The notes beneath the pieces were generated by a model, which had not been told where the DNA came from, did not search any database, and worked only from the letters and a program-made list of their open reading frames with translations. DNA of 64,000 nucleotides from Bradyrhizobium sp. SRS-191 (lineage in GTDB: Bacteria; Pseudomonadota; Alphaproteobacteria; Rhizobiales; Xanthobacteraceae). A program made the position numbers and the translations under genes. The stretch lies in contig NZ_JANBVS010000010.1 in the NCBI RefSeq assembly GCF_024586915.1, positions 62,001 to 126,000 on the forward strand. Direction: 5' to 3'. Shown here piece by piece: positions 26,049 to 35,443 of this stretch (the first letter of the stretch is position 1; each line of letters starts with the position of its first letter).

Positions 26049-27833
26049 ATGAACGCGATGACCAATTTCAATCGTGACACCACCGCAGACGAGGTGCTCG
26101 CGGGCATCGACCTGTCGGGCAAAGTCTACCTTGTGACGGGCGCTTCATCGGGCCTGGGCCAGGAGACCACACGTGCCCTCGCCTTGCGCGGTGCAAGTGT
26201 GATCATGGCCGTCCGCTCGCGCGAGAAAGGCGAAGCAGCAGCCGCCGCGATCAGGACCAATGTGCCGGGCGCTGCGCTGGAAGTCCGCCTCGTCGACTTG
26301 GCATCGCTGGCCAGTGTGCGCGCCTTCACTGCCGCCATTGCTGCGTCATACGACAGGCTCGACGGCATCGTGGCCAATGCCGGCGTGATGGCGATCGACC
26401 ATGCCCTCACCGCGGATGGCTTCGAGATGCAGTTTGGCGCCAATCACCTCGGGCACTTCCTGCTCGTCAATCGGCTGGCGCCGCTGCTCGAGGCCGGCGC
26501 GCCGTCCCGGCTCGTGGTCATGAGTTCTGGTGCTCACAGGCTGCACAACGTCGACGTCGCGGATCCCAATTTCCGCGACAAGCCCTACGACCGCTGGGAC
26601 GCCTACGGTCAGTCGAAATCAGCCAATGCGCAGTTCGCCCTGCTGTTCGATGCGCGCCATCGCGACAAAGGGGTGCGAGCCTTCACCGTCGCACCCGGAA
26701 TCATCACGGACACGAATCTTCACCATCACCTGACACAGGAGGATTTCGCGCCGCTGCGACGTCGTCAGCCCGAAGTCGTCAATCTCCCGCGCAAGCGCCT
26801 TGCAGCTGGCGCGGCGACGATCGTGTGGGCTCTGGTCCATCCGGCGCTCGCAGGCCAAGGCGGCCGGTTCCTCGAAGACTGCAGTTTCTCGGAGGTGAAC
26901 CCCGATCCGCGCCTGCCAAACGGCGTGATGCCCTGGGCGTTGGACCATGCGCACGCCGAGGCGGTCTGGTCACTGTCGGAGCGCCTCGTCGGTGAGAGCT
27001 TTTCAAGCAGCTCCGTTGCCAACAGCCTCACCTCAACCGCGGGTCCGCCGTCCTCGTCCGCTGTCGCCAGCGGGTTGTCAGTCAATCGGCAGGCCAGCAC
27101 TGATCGACTGCAAGGCCAGACCTTGCAGATCGAACTGGACGGCCATGATGAGGCCGCGCTCGAATTCCGGCCCAATCGCGTCCTCAGCTGGCGGGGTCTT
27201 CCGGGCCTCGCGCTTGGCGAGAGCGGGACCTGTCCGGTCGATGTGGTCGAAGCCGCACCTGACGTTCTTCTGATCATCGCGATGCTGCCCGCATCGGGGC
27301 GTGAGACCATGGCGATCGTACTCGACAATAGCACCCACCATGTCCTGTTCGTCGCCTCGCAGCTTGCCGACGCTGATTTGCCTTTCGAACGAAAGACCCG
27401 AGTGACCCAGCGATTCACCACCGGGCGCCTGCTTGGCCAGCCGCTAACGTCACACTCGCCAGCGCCCGCGCCGACCCGCGATCTCATCGGAACGCGGGCG
27501 ATCTACCGCTACAGCGAGGATACGATCTACGAGCACATCTACCTGAACACCCACTGGTACTCGTATCAGTGTCTGAAGGGAATGCGCCGGGGCGATTGCG
27601 GCACGGACGAAGCGAGCTATTGGAAGATCCGCGACGACGTCTATGTCGTCACCTGGCGGGAGATCCTGATCGATCTTGCCGCCACCTTCGTCTACGACAT
27701 GGAGGCGCATCGGAGCACCGGCTGCGCATGGGGAACGCCCGGCGGCCTGCGAGAGCCCCGACACATCCCGACCGGAGCACTATTCGAGAAGCTCAACGAT
27801 GCCGGCTATCCTGCCGACATCGAGCTCGTTTGA
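26049..27833 (+). CDS. Fusion of short-chain dehydrogenase/reductase and MoaF domains
   Basis: 594 residues. Residues about 20-320 are an SDR: TGASSGLGQETTRALALRG for cofactor binding, NAGVMAIDHA, and active-site YGQSKSANAQF, with the long insert seen in retinol-dehydrogenase/WWOX-like members. After a Ser/Pro-rich linker (about 325-352) come an MoaF N-terminal-like part (about 355-460) and an MoaF C-terminal domain (about 475-590; AIYRYSEDTIYEHIYLNTHW, YWKIRDDVYVVTWRE). MoaF was first known from the Klebsiella monoamine regulon and binds small molecules in a lipocalin-like barrel. It is 35 bp after the ABC operon, so it probably acts on the imported compound. Confidence 0.85.
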   Translation: MNAMTNFNRDTTADEVLAGIDLSGKVYLVTGASSGLGQETTRALALRGASVIMAVRSREKGEAAAAAIRTNVPGAALEVRLVDLASLASVRAFTAAIAASYDRLDGIVANAGVMAIDHALTADGFEMQFGANHLGHFLLVNRLAPLLEAGAPSRLVVMSSGAHRLHNVDVADPNFRDKPYDRWDAYGQSKSANAQFALLFDARHRDKGVRAFTVAPGIITDTNLHHHLTQEDFAPLRRRQPEVVNLPRKRLAAGAATIVWALVHPALAGQGGRFLEDCSFSEVNPDPRLPNGVMPWALDHAHAEAVWSLSERLVGESFSSSSVANSLTSTAGPPSSSAVASGLSVNRQASTDRLQGQTLQIELDGHDEAALEFRPNRVLSWRGLPGLALGESGTCPVDVVEAAPDVLLIIAMLPASGRETMAIVLDNSTHHVLFVASQLADADLPFERKTRVTQRFTTGRLLGQPLTSHSPAPAPTRDLIGTRAIYRYSEDTIYEHIYLNTHWYSYQCLKGMRRGDCGTDEASYWKIRDDVYVVTWREILIDLAATFVYDMEAHRSTGCAWGTPGGLREPRHIPTGALFEKLNDAGYPADIELV

Positions 27834-28133
27834 GGGGCTCGATGCAGGCCGGACTTGCGCAGCGACTGCTGGGGTGTCGATACACGGTCCCCCATTCGCA
27901 AATTCGCGTCGCGGTCTCACGCCGGAACAACGAGCGTGAGGACGTTGACGGCCTTCAAGCGCCGTCTTGACATTTTGCCGGCACCAGCAGCACAGCTTCT
28001 CTTCGAGATCCGCCGACTGGCAGCGCGCCCGACGAAATGGTGAAGCGGCCTTCGGGGTGCGAATACACGTTGTATCGAGCAGTTCGGAAACCGGACCGAC
28101 ACCAATGTCTGCGCGAGCGAGTGTATGAGTACA
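27834..28133. other. Intergenic region between convergent genes
   Basis: About 300 bp between the convergent SDR-MoaF and hydroxylase genes. It holds an inverted repeat CTCACGC-11 nt-GCGTGAG at 27916-27940 and a second, AGTGTA-TGAG-TACACT at 28120-28135 followed by AGTTTTT on the plus strand. Either could help terminate the plus-strand transcript. No gene is supported. Confidence 0.4.
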
Positions 28134-29804
28134 CTAGTTTTTCAAGGGCCTGCCGAGAACACGGTCGAGCACTGGACCGAATGAAAGAGCGGTCGATGCA
28201 CTTCCTCGCCACGCTACGATCTGATCGGGACGGATCAGCGCGAAGTCTGCCTCATAGAGATCGCGCAGGGCTCTCGGCAAAGTCACGATCTTGAGGTCGA
28301 TCCCGACCGCGCGCGCCATTTCACCTATGGTTTCGGTGCTTGAAAGCACCTCGCCAAACTGCAGCAGAGTCCATTCGAAACCAAGCCTGTCGTAGAGCGA
28401 GACATTGTCATCGATCCACGCGTGCGGAGCTCGCCCGCCGGGACAGGCGCTTGGCACATACTCATTCGCGCTATCCGGCGGCGGCGAGGTTCCATCGGCA
28501 ACGACGATCGGCGAGCCGTCATAACGTCCGCCGAAAGTGATGCCGGGAATACTGAACTCCGCGCGCGCATGTCTATCGAGGTACGCGCCGGCCTGCCGTC
28601 GAGCCGCTTCGCCCGCCTTCGTCGCGTCTTCGAGATCCGGAGGTGCCTCGTAGTGCCCGAGCGAATTGGCGAAGTGCCGAGCGAAGCTCGTATTTCGCAC
28701 CGCGACTGGACGCCGCTCGATTTCATAGCTGTCGAGGAGCGATTTCGGGCTGATGCCCTTGATGACGCTCGCCAGCTTCCAACCGAGATTGACGGCATCT
28801 TCGATCGCGGTGTTGTAGCCGAGTCCGCCCGTGGGGGTAAACAAATGAGCTGCATCGCCGCCGAGAAATACTCTTCCTCTTTGCATGTGATCGGCAACCA
28901 GCGCATGGCCGGCGGTCCAGGTGAGATGCGACAGAACCTCACACGGGATCGGCATTCCGCAGGCACGCTGAAAGGCTGCCTTCGCGTCGGCTACGCCGAT
29001 CGCGCTTTCGTCCTCTCCGGGCCGCAGCTGTGTGTGGAACGCGAATTCGTCCTGCCCGTTCACAGACGCCATGAAGGCGCGGCGGTTGCGGTTGAAGCAG
29101 TTGTACATCCACGCCTTCGGATGCGGGACGCCGCTGTAGAACTCAGGTGACTTCAGGTAGACCGCCAACATGCGGCCGCCCATGAAATCACGTCGCGTTC
29201 CGGTTTCGCCGCCGTACTGAATGCCGAGCGACTGACGGACCGTCGAACGCGGCCCGTCGGCACCGACCAGAAACTCTGCGGTGACACGAAAGCGACGCCC
29301 GTCTTCGAGGCTCTCCACCTCCCCCACGACGCCATGGCTATCTTCCGTGTATTGCACAAGGCGATGACTGTAGTGAATTCGAATGCCAGGCAGCCGCTCT
29401 GCATGCCTGCGCAAAATGGCCTCGACATACTTCTGCGAAACCCGGTGAGGCAGCTCAGCGGCGCTCCAGGACCCAGAGAGACCCTTGATCAGTTCGGTCG
29501 CTCGGCTGGATGATGGCAGTTGGAAGCGCGCGAGTTCATAGCCCGCGTAACGGGTGAAGTACGCGACATCAGTCGGATAGTCGAGAGGCAAGCCCGCCTG
29601 CCTGATTTCGTGGGCAAAGCCCAGGCGGCGATAGTGCTCCATGGAGCGCGCCTGCGTGGCGTTGGCCTGCGGATTGAAGGCCGTCCCTGGTTTGACGTCC
29701 ACCAAAATGGCGGAGATACCACGACGCCCAAGCTCATTGGCCAGCATCAGGCCGCAGGGACCGCCGCCGACGATCAGCACTGACGCCGTGAGACCATTCT
29801 CCAA
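28134..29804 (-). CDS. FAD-dependent aromatic hydroxylase (PheA/TfdB/MhpA family)
   Basis: 556 residues of the group A flavoprotein monooxygenases. FAD motif VGGGPCGLMLANELGRRG (13-30), the DG motif GADGPRSTVRQ and the GD motif GGDAAHLFTPTGGLGYNT mark the FAD/NADPH fold; a thioredoxin-like C-terminal region completes the phenol-hydroxylase architecture. Ortho-hydroxylation of a phenolic acid or resorcinol-like compound to a ring-cleavable diol is expected; such a product could feed the extradiol enzymes of this window. Transcribed after marR, with a GGTAA/TTACC dyad in the 70-bp gap. Confidence 0.9.
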   Translation of the reverse strand: MENGLTASVLIVGGGPCGLMLANELGRRGISAILVDVKPGTAFNPQANATQARSMEHYRRLGFAHEIRQAGLPLDYPTDVAYFTRYAGYELARFQLPSSSRATELIKGLSGSWSAAELPHRVSQKYVEAILRRHAERLPGIRIHYSHRLVQYTEDSHGVVGEVESLEDGRRFRVTAEFLVGADGPRSTVRQSLGIQYGGETGTRRDFMGGRMLAVYLKSPEFYSGVPHPKAWMYNCFNRNRRAFMASVNGQDEFAFHTQLRPGEDESAIGVADAKAAFQRACGMPIPCEVLSHLTWTAGHALVADHMQRGRVFLGGDAAHLFTPTGGLGYNTAIEDAVNLGWKLASVIKGISPKSLLDSYEIERRPVAVRNTSFARHFANSLGHYEAPPDLEDATKAGEAARRQAGAYLDRHARAEFSIPGITFGGRYDGSPIVVADGTSPPPDSANEYVPSACPGGRAPHAWIDDNVSLYDRLGFEWTLLQFGEVLSSTETIGEMARAVGIDLKIVTLPRALRDLYEADFALIRPDQIVAWRGSASTALSFGPVLDRVLGRPLKN

Positions 29805-29835
29805 GCTTCGTCTCCTTACCCCCGCTTTCCGCAGA

Positions 29836-29849
29836 TGGTAAGGTTACCT
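29836..29849. promoter_or_regulatory. Possible MarR operator
   Basis: GGTAA-GG-TTACC (29837-29848) is a short inverted repeat between marR and the hydroxylase, about 35 bp from the hydroxylase start. MarR dimers bind such 12-20 bp dyads; only position and symmetry support it. Confidence 0.4.
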
Positions 29850-29874
29850 GACAATATAATCAAGCCGATTGGCG

Positions 29875-30342
29875 TCAGGATTTGTCTTCAAGGGTATCGA
29901 AGCGCGCACCGTAGGCCCGGAGGCCTTTCAGGATCACATCCATGGTGCTTCCTCCCAATTCAGCGCGCATCTCACGCTCGGCAGCGTCCACCGCTTCGCG
30001 GAAGGCGTTGAGCCAGGTCAAGCCGGCCGGAGTAAACATGATGATGCGCGCACGGCCGTCACTCGGGTCTGGGACGCGTTCAATCAGGCCCAATCCGGTA
30101 CACTGATCCACCAGTTCGCCCATCGCCTGCTTGCTCATCGAGGCTCTTCTGGCGAGCTCGGTCAGCCGGGTGCCTTCGATGTCGAGGTTCCGGGTCAAGC
30201 TGACATGGGCGCTTCTCGTTTCGGAATGTCCCCGAGCACTCATCAGCTCGAGGACCCGCGTCTCGAACCGACGAACCGCATTATTGAGCAGACGACCCAT
30301 GTTGGCGTGTCGCCATGCCGTGCCGGACTTTCTCGCGCTCAA
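29875..30342 (-). CDS. MarR-family transcriptional regulator
   Basis: 155 residues from a TTG at 30342 (GGAAG upstream), or 141 from the ATG at 30300. The winged HTH is clear: LTELARRASMSKQAMGELVD, then the wing ERVPDPSDGRARIIMFTPAG. Just upstream of the flavin hydroxylase on the same strand. MarR proteins near phenolic hydroxylases normally repress and are released by the aromatic substrate; that is the inferred role. Confidence 0.86.
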   Translation of the reverse strand: MSARKSGTAWRHANMGRLLNNAVRRFETRVLELMSARGHSETRSAHVSLTRNLDIEGTRLTELARRASMSKQAMGELVDQCTGLGLIERVPDPSDGRARIIMFTPAGLTWLNAFREAVDAAEREMRAELGGSTMDVILKGLRAYGARFDTLEDKS

Positions 30343-30601
30343 ATCGTGTCACTTCCGATTCGTCTAGCCTACGACTTGTCCATACCACCAAGCGCTCCGC
30401 GGCGGGGAACGAACTGGGCGGCCCACGACCACCGCGTGCCATCTCGACATTCCCATGCGCAACTGCTTGCTACTGCTGGATGACGAAGCGATCGTGATCG
30501 GCGGTGAGATCGTCGTGGTCTTGCGGTTCCCTCGTCCCTCGCGGCGGGGATTGCGGCGCCGGCGCTGGCTGTTCGGTTTGCACGCGGTTCGTCCGGCCGC
30601 G

Positions 30602-30943
30602 CTAGGCAACCGGACCGCCATGCGCGCGCCAGCGGCTCATGCCGCCGGCGTAGTGACGGATGTCCTGACGGCCTGCCGCCAGCGCCCGTCGCAGCGCGGT
30701 CGCCGAACGGCCGCCGGCCTGGCAGATCAGGATCACCGGCTTGTCGTGCGCGAGGCTGCCCGGATCGAAGCACGACAGCGGATGGTTGATCGCGCCCGGG
30801 ATGTGGCCACCCTTGAACTCGTGCGGCTCACGGACGTCGACGATGACGCAGCTGCGCTGTTGATGCGCCTTGACCAGTTCGTCGTGCTCGATGGCCGGCA
30901 CACTGGTCGATCCCGTCAGTCTGTTGAACAATCCTGCTAGCAT
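30602..30943 (-). CDS. Rhodanese-like sulfurtransferase, single domain
   Basis: 113 residues with one rhodanese domain; the active-site loop is ICQAGGRS with Cys74, and the CH2A-like VDVREPHEFKGGHIPGA motif is at 35-51. It would carry persulfide sulfur between small thiols or proteins in the cytosol. GAGAGG precedes the ATG. It is the last gene of a minus-strand unit with two YeeE-like membrane proteins whose promoter carries a sulfur-repressor operator, linking it to thiosulfate/persulfide handling. Confidence 0.88.
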   Translation of the reverse strand: MLAGLFNRLTGSTSVPAIEHDELVKAHQQRSCVIVDVREPHEFKGGHIPGAINHPLSCFDPGSLAHDKPVILICQAGGRSATALRRALAAGRQDIRHYAGGMSRWRAHGGPVA

Positions 30944-30991
30944 TGGAGCAACCTCTCGACTGTTGATGATGGGCGGATCGGGCGAAGCGGC

Positions 30992-31549
30992 CTAACCTTG
31001 CGCGCGCTTCGCCTTCGCCTCCGAAGCCTCGACCCAGACGAAGAACGCGCCGGCGCCAATCGCGAGCGCGGCGAACCAGACGCCGTCCGGCACGCCGGTG
31101 ATATCGGGCAGCCGCACCTTGCCGAGCGCCCAGACATTGAGGATGTGAGCCTTCACCCAGTCGAAGCTGAGCGCATACAGGATGGCGCCGGCGATCATGC
31201 CGAATGCTCCGACGGCGGCATGCACGCTGCCGCTGGCGATGGCCCCGAGCGCGGTGCCCGGGCAGTAGCCGTAAACCACCATGCCGACGCCGAACAAGGC
31301 CGCGCCGAGCGCGACCGCCAGCATGTTGGCATCCTTGACGTAGTATTTGGTGTTCCCGGTATCGACCAGCAGCAGCACGCCGATGCCGCCGACCACGATC
31401 GCGGTGCCCATCACCTTCAGGACGGTGAAGTCACGCAGCCGGAACTGATTCTCGATCACGTTGCAGCTCGTGACCTTGCCCTGCTGCAGCAGATAGCCGA
31501 ACACGGCGCCCATCAGGATCGGACCGGCGATGCTCATCAATGACGTCAT
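30992..31549 (-). CDS. YeeE/YedE-family sulfur transport half-protein (PmpB-like)
   Basis: 185 residues, about four to five membrane helices. It begins MTSLMSIAGPILMGAVFGYL with a conserved Cys in KVTSCNVIENQ, and a second in YGYCPGTALGAIASG, the two motifs of one half of a YeeE/YedE (TsuA) channel, which moves thiosulfate-like sulfur compounds through cysteine relays. Half-size proteins come as pairs; its partner ends 14 bp upstream. The C-terminus is a short charged tail. Confidence 0.85.
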   Translation of the reverse strand: MTSLMSIAGPILMGAVFGYLLQQGKVTSCNVIENQFRLRDFTVLKVMGTAIVVGGIGVLLLVDTGNTKYYVKDANMLAVALGAALFGVGMVVYGYCPGTALGAIASGSVHAAVGAFGMIAGAILYALSFDWVKAHILNVWALGKVRLPDITGVPDGVWFAALAIGAGAFFVWVEASEAKAKRAQG

Positions 31550-31563
31550 GATCTCTCTCCCTC

Positions 31564-32115
31564 TCACGCCTTGCGGAACATGAGGCGCGACACGACCAGG
31601 CCGGTCGCGAACATCACCGCCAGGAACAGCCAGCTCGACAGCGCCAATTGCAGCCCGCCAGAAATGCCGTGTCCGCTGGTGCAGCCGCCGGCCAGACGTG
31701 CGCCGTACATGATGACGATGCCGCCGAGAAACGCGGCGACGAAGCGCTTCAACACCGATGGACCGAAGCGTTCCTTCCAGACCTCCGGCACCAGCTCGAG
31801 ACGCCAGGTCCCCGAGATGATCGCCGACAGGAACGCACCGAGCGGAATGCCGACCAGGAACCAGACGCCATAGTCCCACTTAAGCGGCATCGATTTCCAA
31901 TAGCTGTTGGCGGCGACGGCCTCGGATCCGATCACCGGCGCGGCGAACAGCGATGCGACGCGTGAAAACGCGGTCGTCACGCCGAGCGGATCGCCGAATC
32001 CGGCAAAGGCCACCCAGCTGAGGATGCCGATGCCTGTGCCGACCAGATAGGGCGACCAATCGATCCGCCCGGACTTCCCTGCATTTTCGACCACGACGTC
32101 GGTCATCATCGTCAT
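31564..32115 (-). CDS. YeeE/YedE-family sulfur transport half-protein (PmpA-like)
   Basis: 183 residues with about four to five membrane helices; the conserved ARLAGGCTSGHGISGGLQ segment (near 137-155) carries the relay cysteine of YeeE/YedE proteins. The ATG at 32115 has a strong GGGAGGA site. First gene of the unit PmpA-PmpB-rhodanese. An ATATTC...GAAT operator lies about 64 bp upstream, so it is expected to be derepressed by persulfide/sulfur through the ArsR-type repressor at 45.9 kb. Confidence 0.85.
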   Translation of the reverse strand: MTMMTDVVVENAGKSGRIDWSPYLVGTGIGILSWVAFAGFGDPLGVTTAFSRVASLFAAPVIGSEAVAANSYWKSMPLKWDYGVWFLVGIPLGAFLSAIISGTWRLELVPEVWKERFGPSVLKRFVAAFLGGIVIMYGARLAGGCTSGHGISGGLQLALSSWLFLAVMFATGLVVSRLMFRKA

Positions 32116-32426
32116 GACGCCTGTCCTCCCTGCTCGCGCGGCGCGGTGCCGCGATCGATAAGGAAGCAGTATATACTTATATTCGAACTTGTGAATGTAT
32201 TTTTGGGAACGTCATGCGGCGCGTTGAGCCGAAGCTCCGTCGATCCGGAGCGGCTTCGTCGCCGAGGCAAAGATGAGCGAGCCGCTTGGTCGCGAGCAGG
32301 CTGCGACGCGGGCCCAATCCCGCAGCCGCATGCGCAGCATTGCTGATGCAGACGGGCCTATCCTGGCCGCCGCAGCGGCTCAAGGCGGGCACCCACCTCT
32401 CCCCGCCTCCCCGTAACGGCGACCTG
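32116..32426. other. Promoter region of the YeeE-pair unit
   Basis: 311 bp between the YeeE pair (promoter side) and the stop of the MCP gene. It contains the ATATTC operator and an AT-rich patch (32168-32212) suited to a promoter. The rest is GC-rich without recognisable genes. Confidence 0.5.
32179..32200. promoter_or_regulatory. SqrR/SoxR-type operator, site A
   Basis: ATATTC-GAACTTGT-GAATGTAT contains an exact ATTC-N8-GAAT dyad, the recognition pattern known for the persulfide-responsive repressor SqrR. It is 64 bp upstream of the PmpA-like gene. Sister sites are at 43146, 43847 and 45401. Confidence 0.72.
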
Positions 32427-34115
32427 CTAGGCCGCCCTCACACCACTGATGAACTTCTTGACCTCGATGCTCAGCCTAGCGCTGTCGCCGGCCAGCGACT
32501 TCGCGGCCGCGAGAACCTGGGACGCCGCGGTGCCGGTGTCGACAGCGCCACGCTGCACGTCCGTGACGTTGGCCGAGACCTGCTGCGTCCCGGACGCCGC
32601 GTGCTGGACGTTGCGCGATATCTCCTGCGTCGCGGCTCCCTGTTGCTCCACCGCCGCCGCAATCGTCGACGAGATCTCCGACAGCTTCTCGATCGTGATG
32701 CTGATCTCCCGGATTGCTCCGACCGACTGCTGGGTCGCGGACTGGATGCCCGAGATCTGCTGCCCGATCTCGCCTGTAGCCTTGGCCGTCTGCTCCGCCA
32801 GGGCCTTGACTTCGGATGCCACCACGGCAAACCCGCGGCCGGCCTCGCCGGCCCTGGCCGCCTCGATCGTGGCGTTGAGCGCGAGCAGATTGGTCTGCCC
32901 GGCGATAGTATTGATGAGCTCGACGACGTCGCCGATGCGCGCAGCGGACTTCGTGAGCTCGCCGACCTGCTCATTGGTCTTGCGGGCTTGCGCCACCGCC
33001 TCGGTGGCCATGCGCGCCGAGTCTTGCACTTGTCTGCTGATCTCGTTGACGGATGCGGACAGCTCCTCCGCCGCGGAGGCCACCGATTGCACATTGCTGC
33101 AGGCTTCTTCGGAGGCGGCAGAGACGGACGTCGCCAGGTTCCGTGCGCGATTGGCCGTGTCGCTCAGTCCTCCGGCGTGCCCCTCCAACTTACTCGATGC
33201 GGTGGAGACGGTCTCGACGATCTCGCTGACCACCGTCTCGAAACGGCCCGTGATCTCGTCGAGCCGCCGGCTGCGATCCAGCTTCACCTCCGCCTCCCTT
33301 GACGCAATGTCGTCGGCTGCCTTCTTGGCGATCAACGCGACCTTGAAGACCTCCAGGGCATCGGCCATCATGCCGACTTCGGTCTTCTGGCCGCGGTACG
33401 GAATCTCCGTCGCCAGGTTCCCCTCGCCGAGCGCCTGCATCGGCCGGATGATCGAGGCGATACACCTGGAGATGTCGCGAACGAACCAGCTTCCGATCCC
33501 GACGCCGGCCAAGACAGCCACGGCAATGACCGTCGACATCAGCACGAATGTCTCCGCGTAACCATCGGCGGCGATCTTTGTCTCCGCGTCGGCGCCACGG
33601 TTGTTGAGCTCGATGGATTTTTTCAGATATTCATCCGACTGGTTCGCGATGCTGCGAACCGTCTTGTTGAACAGATCACTCGCCTGCTTGGTCGCATTGC
33701 CGTTCCCGGCGCGCAGAACGTCGAGCACGCCGTCCGCCGTCTTCAGATATTGCTCCCAGGCACGCGACCAGCTCTCGAACAGGGCGCGCTCGTCGGCAGA
33801 CGAGATCATCGTCTCGTAGGAGCGGCGTGCCGTCGTAATGACCGCAAGCGTCGCCTTCATGTTGCGGTCCAGATTGTCCCGCTCCTCGGCCGTGTCCGCC
33901 GTCATATAGGCGCGAAGCTGCGCGCGATTGAGATTGATAGCGGAGCGCAACTCGCCGAGAACACGGACGCTGGGCAGCCAGTTCTTGGCGATTTGTTCAG
34001 TATGCGTGTTGATCGTGTGCATGCCGCGGACCGCCAGCAGTCCGACTGCTGCCATGGCCAGCAGCAGCAGCGCAATGACTGCAGCCATCTTTGCTCGAAT
34101 TGAGAGTTGCGACAT
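32427..34115 (-). CDS. Methyl-accepting chemotaxis protein
   Basis: 562 residues: membrane helix (about 8-30), four-helix-bundle periplasmic sensor (about 35-185), second membrane helix (about 190-212), HAMP (about 213-265) and signalling domain with INTIAGQTNLLALNATIEAA and GRGFAVVASEVKALAEQTA. The ATG at 34115 (MSQLSIRAKMAAV) follows GAAAGG. The sensor half resembles the 4HB_MCP type, which binds small organic acids. It lies inside the sulfur island but has no sulfur operator and shows no direct tie to it. Confidence 0.92.
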   Translation of the reverse strand: MSQLSIRAKMAAVIALLLLAMAAVGLLAVRGMHTINTHTEQIAKNWLPSVRVLGELRSAINLNRAQLRAYMTADTAEERDNLDRNMKATLAVITTARRSYETMISSADERALFESWSRAWEQYLKTADGVLDVLRAGNGNATKQASDLFNKTVRSIANQSDEYLKKSIELNNRGADAETKIAADGYAETFVLMSTVIAVAVLAGVGIGSWFVRDISRCIASIIRPMQALGEGNLATEIPYRGQKTEVGMMADALEVFKVALIAKKAADDIASREAEVKLDRSRRLDEITGRFETVVSEIVETVSTASSKLEGHAGGLSDTANRARNLATSVSAASEEACSNVQSVASAAEELSASVNEISRQVQDSARMATEAVAQARKTNEQVGELTKSAARIGDVVELINTIAGQTNLLALNATIEAARAGEAGRGFAVVASEVKALAEQTAKATGEIGQQISGIQSATQQSVGAIREISITIEKLSEISSTIAAAVEQQGAATQEISRNVQHAASGTQQVSANVTDVQRGAVDTGTAASQVLAAAKSLAGDSARLSIEVKKFISGVRAA

Positions 34116-34223
34116 CGCATGCGCCTTTCGTTGCAACAGCGGTTCATATCGGTCCACCGCATGATGGCGCCGTGATACTCGTGAAAGTAACATTCAACCT
34201 TCGCGGATTAGTTAACAGACTGC

Positions 34224-34242
34224 CTCGCTAGCGCATAGCGAG
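34224..34242 (-). terminator. Hairpin downstream of the long sox operon
   Basis: CTCGCTA-GCGCA-TAGCGAG is a perfect 7-bp stem with a 5-nt loop, about 30 bp beyond the stop of the last sox-operon gene. No strong U-run follows, so termination efficiency is uncertain. Confidence 0.4.
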
Positions 34243-34272
34243 CTGGCGTCGGCTGAGTTGTCGCAAGATAAT

Positions 34273-35376
34273 CTATGATAGCTTCGTCAATGCAGAGCTC
34301 CGCAGATCGCTTGCCGCCGGCTTGGTGGCGAACAGCCAGCGATCAACAACGAAATCGGTGATGGCAGCACCGCACCACATGCCGCCGAGCACGATCCAGG
34401 CCGTCAGCGCGAACACCGACGCTCCGGTCACGCCGGCCCCGACGGCGCAGCCGCCGGCGAGCATCGCGCCGAAGCCCATGAGGACGGCGCCGATCAGATA
34501 GCGCCGCATGCCGCGGCCGTCCGAGAAGCCTTCGAGATTGAGCTCTCCGGCCAGCGCGGCGGCGATGAACGAGCCGATGAAGACGCCCGGAATGATGCCG
34601 AGATCGAAGCCCGGCTTCAGCTGCGGGCTGGCCAGCACCTGCATCAGGAGCTCGGCAGACGGGCCGCTGAAGGTCAGGCTTTTCAGCGGCACCGGCGCGA
34701 ACGACGCCTGGCCGAGCTGATAGGTCAGCAGCCAGCCCGCGGCGACTGCCGCGCCAGCGGCGATCGCCGAGCGCAGGATCTTTCCGCCGACATGAAACTT
34801 CGACACAGCGGCGAGACCTGCCAGGAACCACAGCATGCCGAAGCCGAGCTTCTCCGGCGTGCCGCCGCCGAACAGGCTCATGATGTCGCGCGACGGCCCG
34901 CCGTCGACGAGCCAGAGATTGGTGAGCCACTCGCGCGCCGGCGCGAGCAGGCCGTGATAGGCGGATTGGGCGGTCACCGCAAAGATCAGTCCCGAGAGCA
35001 GCGCCCGTAAATTGCCATTGGCCGAGAGCACCAGCAGCCGGCTGGCGCATCCACGCGCCAGGATCATGCCACAGCCGAACAAAGTGCCGCCGATCATCGC
35101 GCCGGAGATGCTGCCCTGCTGCACGAGTTGGCGGGCTTCCGAGACATCGAGCAGGCCCATCGCAACCAGCGCCTGGGTGCCGAGCAGCGCCGAGGCGAAG
35201 GTCAGCAGCCACACTGCAAGGCGCGGCCCGCCCTGCCCGCGCGCGAACTCGATCGTCGCCGCGCGCAGGCAAAAGCGGCTGCGCTGGGCGAAGAAGCCGA
35301 ACGTGCCGCCGACGGCGAGGCCGCCCAGCAGCGACACCAGTTCCTCACCCAACAGGTCGATCAATGCGGTGAGCAC
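34273..35376 (-). CDS. YeeE/YedE-family sulfur transporter, full-length
   Basis: 367 residues, about nine or ten membrane segments in two homologous halves. The family cysteines are visible: RSRFCLRAATIEFARG, LFGCGMILARGCASRLLV and LAGGCAVGAGVTG. Known members (TsuA) import thiosulfate. It starts with GTG at 35376 and ends the long sox operon, 67 bp after the DsrE-like gene, so it may bring thiosulfate into, or return sulfur from, the cytoplasm when the periplasmic Sox system runs. Confidence 0.87.
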   Translation of the reverse strand: MLTALIDLLGEELVSLLGGLAVGGTFGFFAQRSRFCLRAATIEFARGQGGPRLAVWLLTFASALLGTQALVAMGLLDVSEARQLVQQGSISGAMIGGTLFGCGMILARGCASRLLVLSANGNLRALLSGLIFAVTAQSAYHGLLAPAREWLTNLWLVDGGPSRDIMSLFGGGTPEKLGFGMLWFLAGLAAVSKFHVGGKILRSAIAAGAAVAAGWLLTYQLGQASFAPVPLKSLTFSGPSAELLMQVLASPQLKPGFDLGIIPGVFIGSFIAAALAGELNLEGFSDGRGMRRYLIGAVLMGFGAMLAGGCAVGAGVTGASVFALTAWIVLGGMWCGAAITDFVVDRWLFATKPAASDLRSSALTKLS

Positions 35377-35443
35377 GAGCGCTCTCGTCGTTCAGGTCCG
35401 CCACGATCGAACCGGGCGGCATCGGCTGGGACGTGGGTGCCCG

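Noticed and set aside
28120..28135. AGTGTA-TGAG-TACACT inverted repeat followed by T-rich stretch as a firm terminator
   Set aside because: AT-rich 6-bp stem overlapping the hydroxylase stop codon; too weak to list as a terminator on its own.
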